Shown here: positions 63,969-64,000 of the stretch, in pieces
How the letters are laid out: the number at the start of each line of letters is the position of its first letter
Numbering within the stretch: position 1 is the first letter of the stretch
Source of the DNA: Bittarella massiliensis (ex Durand et al. 2017)
Lineage (GTDB): Bacteria > Bacillota > Clostridia > Oscillospirales > Ruminococcaceae
DNA length: 64,000 nt
NCBI RefSeq assembly: GCF_001486165.1
Contig: NZ_LN908974.1
Coordinates: forward strand, 1-64,000
Reading direction: 5' to 3'
Made by a program: the position numbers and the translations under genes
Notes under the pieces: generated by a model
Databases searched by the model: none
What the model saw: only the letters and a program-made list of their open reading frames with translations
What the model was told of the DNA's origin: nothing

Positions 63969-64000
63969 TCACTCCCCCGCCGCCTCGGTGTGGCTGCCCA
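63969..64000 (-). CDS. 3' end of a gene that continues past the window
   Basis: Minus strand codons give ...GSHTEAAGE and a TGA stop at 63971-63969. The terminator 27 bp downstream supports a real gene end. Too short to identify, and the frame is chosen only because it stops just before the terminator. Confidence 0.35.
   Translation of the reverse strand, partial: GSHTEAAGE

Overview
The window looks like a chromosomal segment of a GC-rich, low-oxygen Firmicute of the class Clostridia, probably an Oscillospirales/Ruminococcaceae-type organism. Evidence: the 16S rRNA sequence, a clostridial darA-holB-ricT-trmN6-rsmI core, DegV, RicT, a c-di-AMP receptor, a SpoIID-like protein, SD-led GTG and TTG starts, and vegetative promoters of the TTGACA/TATAAT type. 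Most genes are housekeeping or signalling genes in short operons. Nearly every convergent junction has a hairpin terminator. I see no insertion sequence, prophage, CRISPR array or plasmid backbone.

Layout. 1-5220: an rRNA operon on the minus strand (16S, tRNA-Ala, tRNA-Ile, 23S) with two tandem promoters and a long 16S processing stem. 5350-7705: an MBL hydrolase, then a nucleoside hydrolase/VOC pair. 7749-7918: tRNA-Arg(CCG). 8174-19941: a signalling island. It holds a dCache-type diguanylate cyclase, then cysK with an Rrf2 regulator, then a three-gene phosphorelay: a 1551-residue multi-PAS hybrid kinase, a free Hpt protein, and a REC/HD-GYP/PAS/GGDEF output protein. 19957-23600: DsrE protein, a MerR regulator and a short UvrA-like resistance ATPase. 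23601-24640: about 1 kb with no credible gene. 24641-37953: DegV, a zinc-ribbon membrane protein, a beta-helix surface protein, a carboxymuconolactone decarboxylase behind a MerR-type promoter, cardiolipin synthase, a damaged cbiK, alpha-amylase, an amidohydrolase, a 37-residue membrane protein, two RCK (TrkA-like) proteins, a damaged birA, a phosphodiesterase and a small helical protein. 38059-39021: PiT phosphate transporter. 39192-43247: the conserved darA-holB-ricT-ferredoxin-trmN6-rsmI cluster. 43516-45531: a racemase-fold protein without its PLP lysine, and a QueG-like iron-sulfur protein. 45630-45659: three tandem DnaA-box-like nonamers. 45837-54451: an ABC exporter, a lipoprotein, a CNNM/CorC-type protein, an AI-2E-family transporter, a PPC-domain protein, an MBL protein and a Trm11-like methylase. 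54623-59263: two multi-repeat peptidoglycan-binding proteins (one with a SpoIID-like domain), a phage-type conserved protein and a lipoprotein. 59333-63842: an RND pump with a large coiled-coil insertion, its TetR regulator and a perfect 26-bp operator.

How the parts fit. Cyclic di-GMP turnover dominates 8-20 kb. Two proteins carry intact GGDEF motifs with RxxD inhibition sites, and one of them also carries an intact HD-GYP domain at the end of a kinase-Hpt-receiver chain. A sensory module of the same design occurs repeatedly in the kinase and once in the neighbouring cyclase. Several regulators sit next to plausible own operators (Rrf2/cysK, MerR, TetR). The points most worth a second look are the lysine-less alanine racemase homologue, the loss of catalytic motifs by short frameshifting deletions in cbiK and birA, the ferredoxin placed beside ricT where yabA sits in Bacillus, the DnaA-box cluster, and the RND pump with its built-in hairpin. 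All family assignments come from reading motifs by eye. No database search was run.
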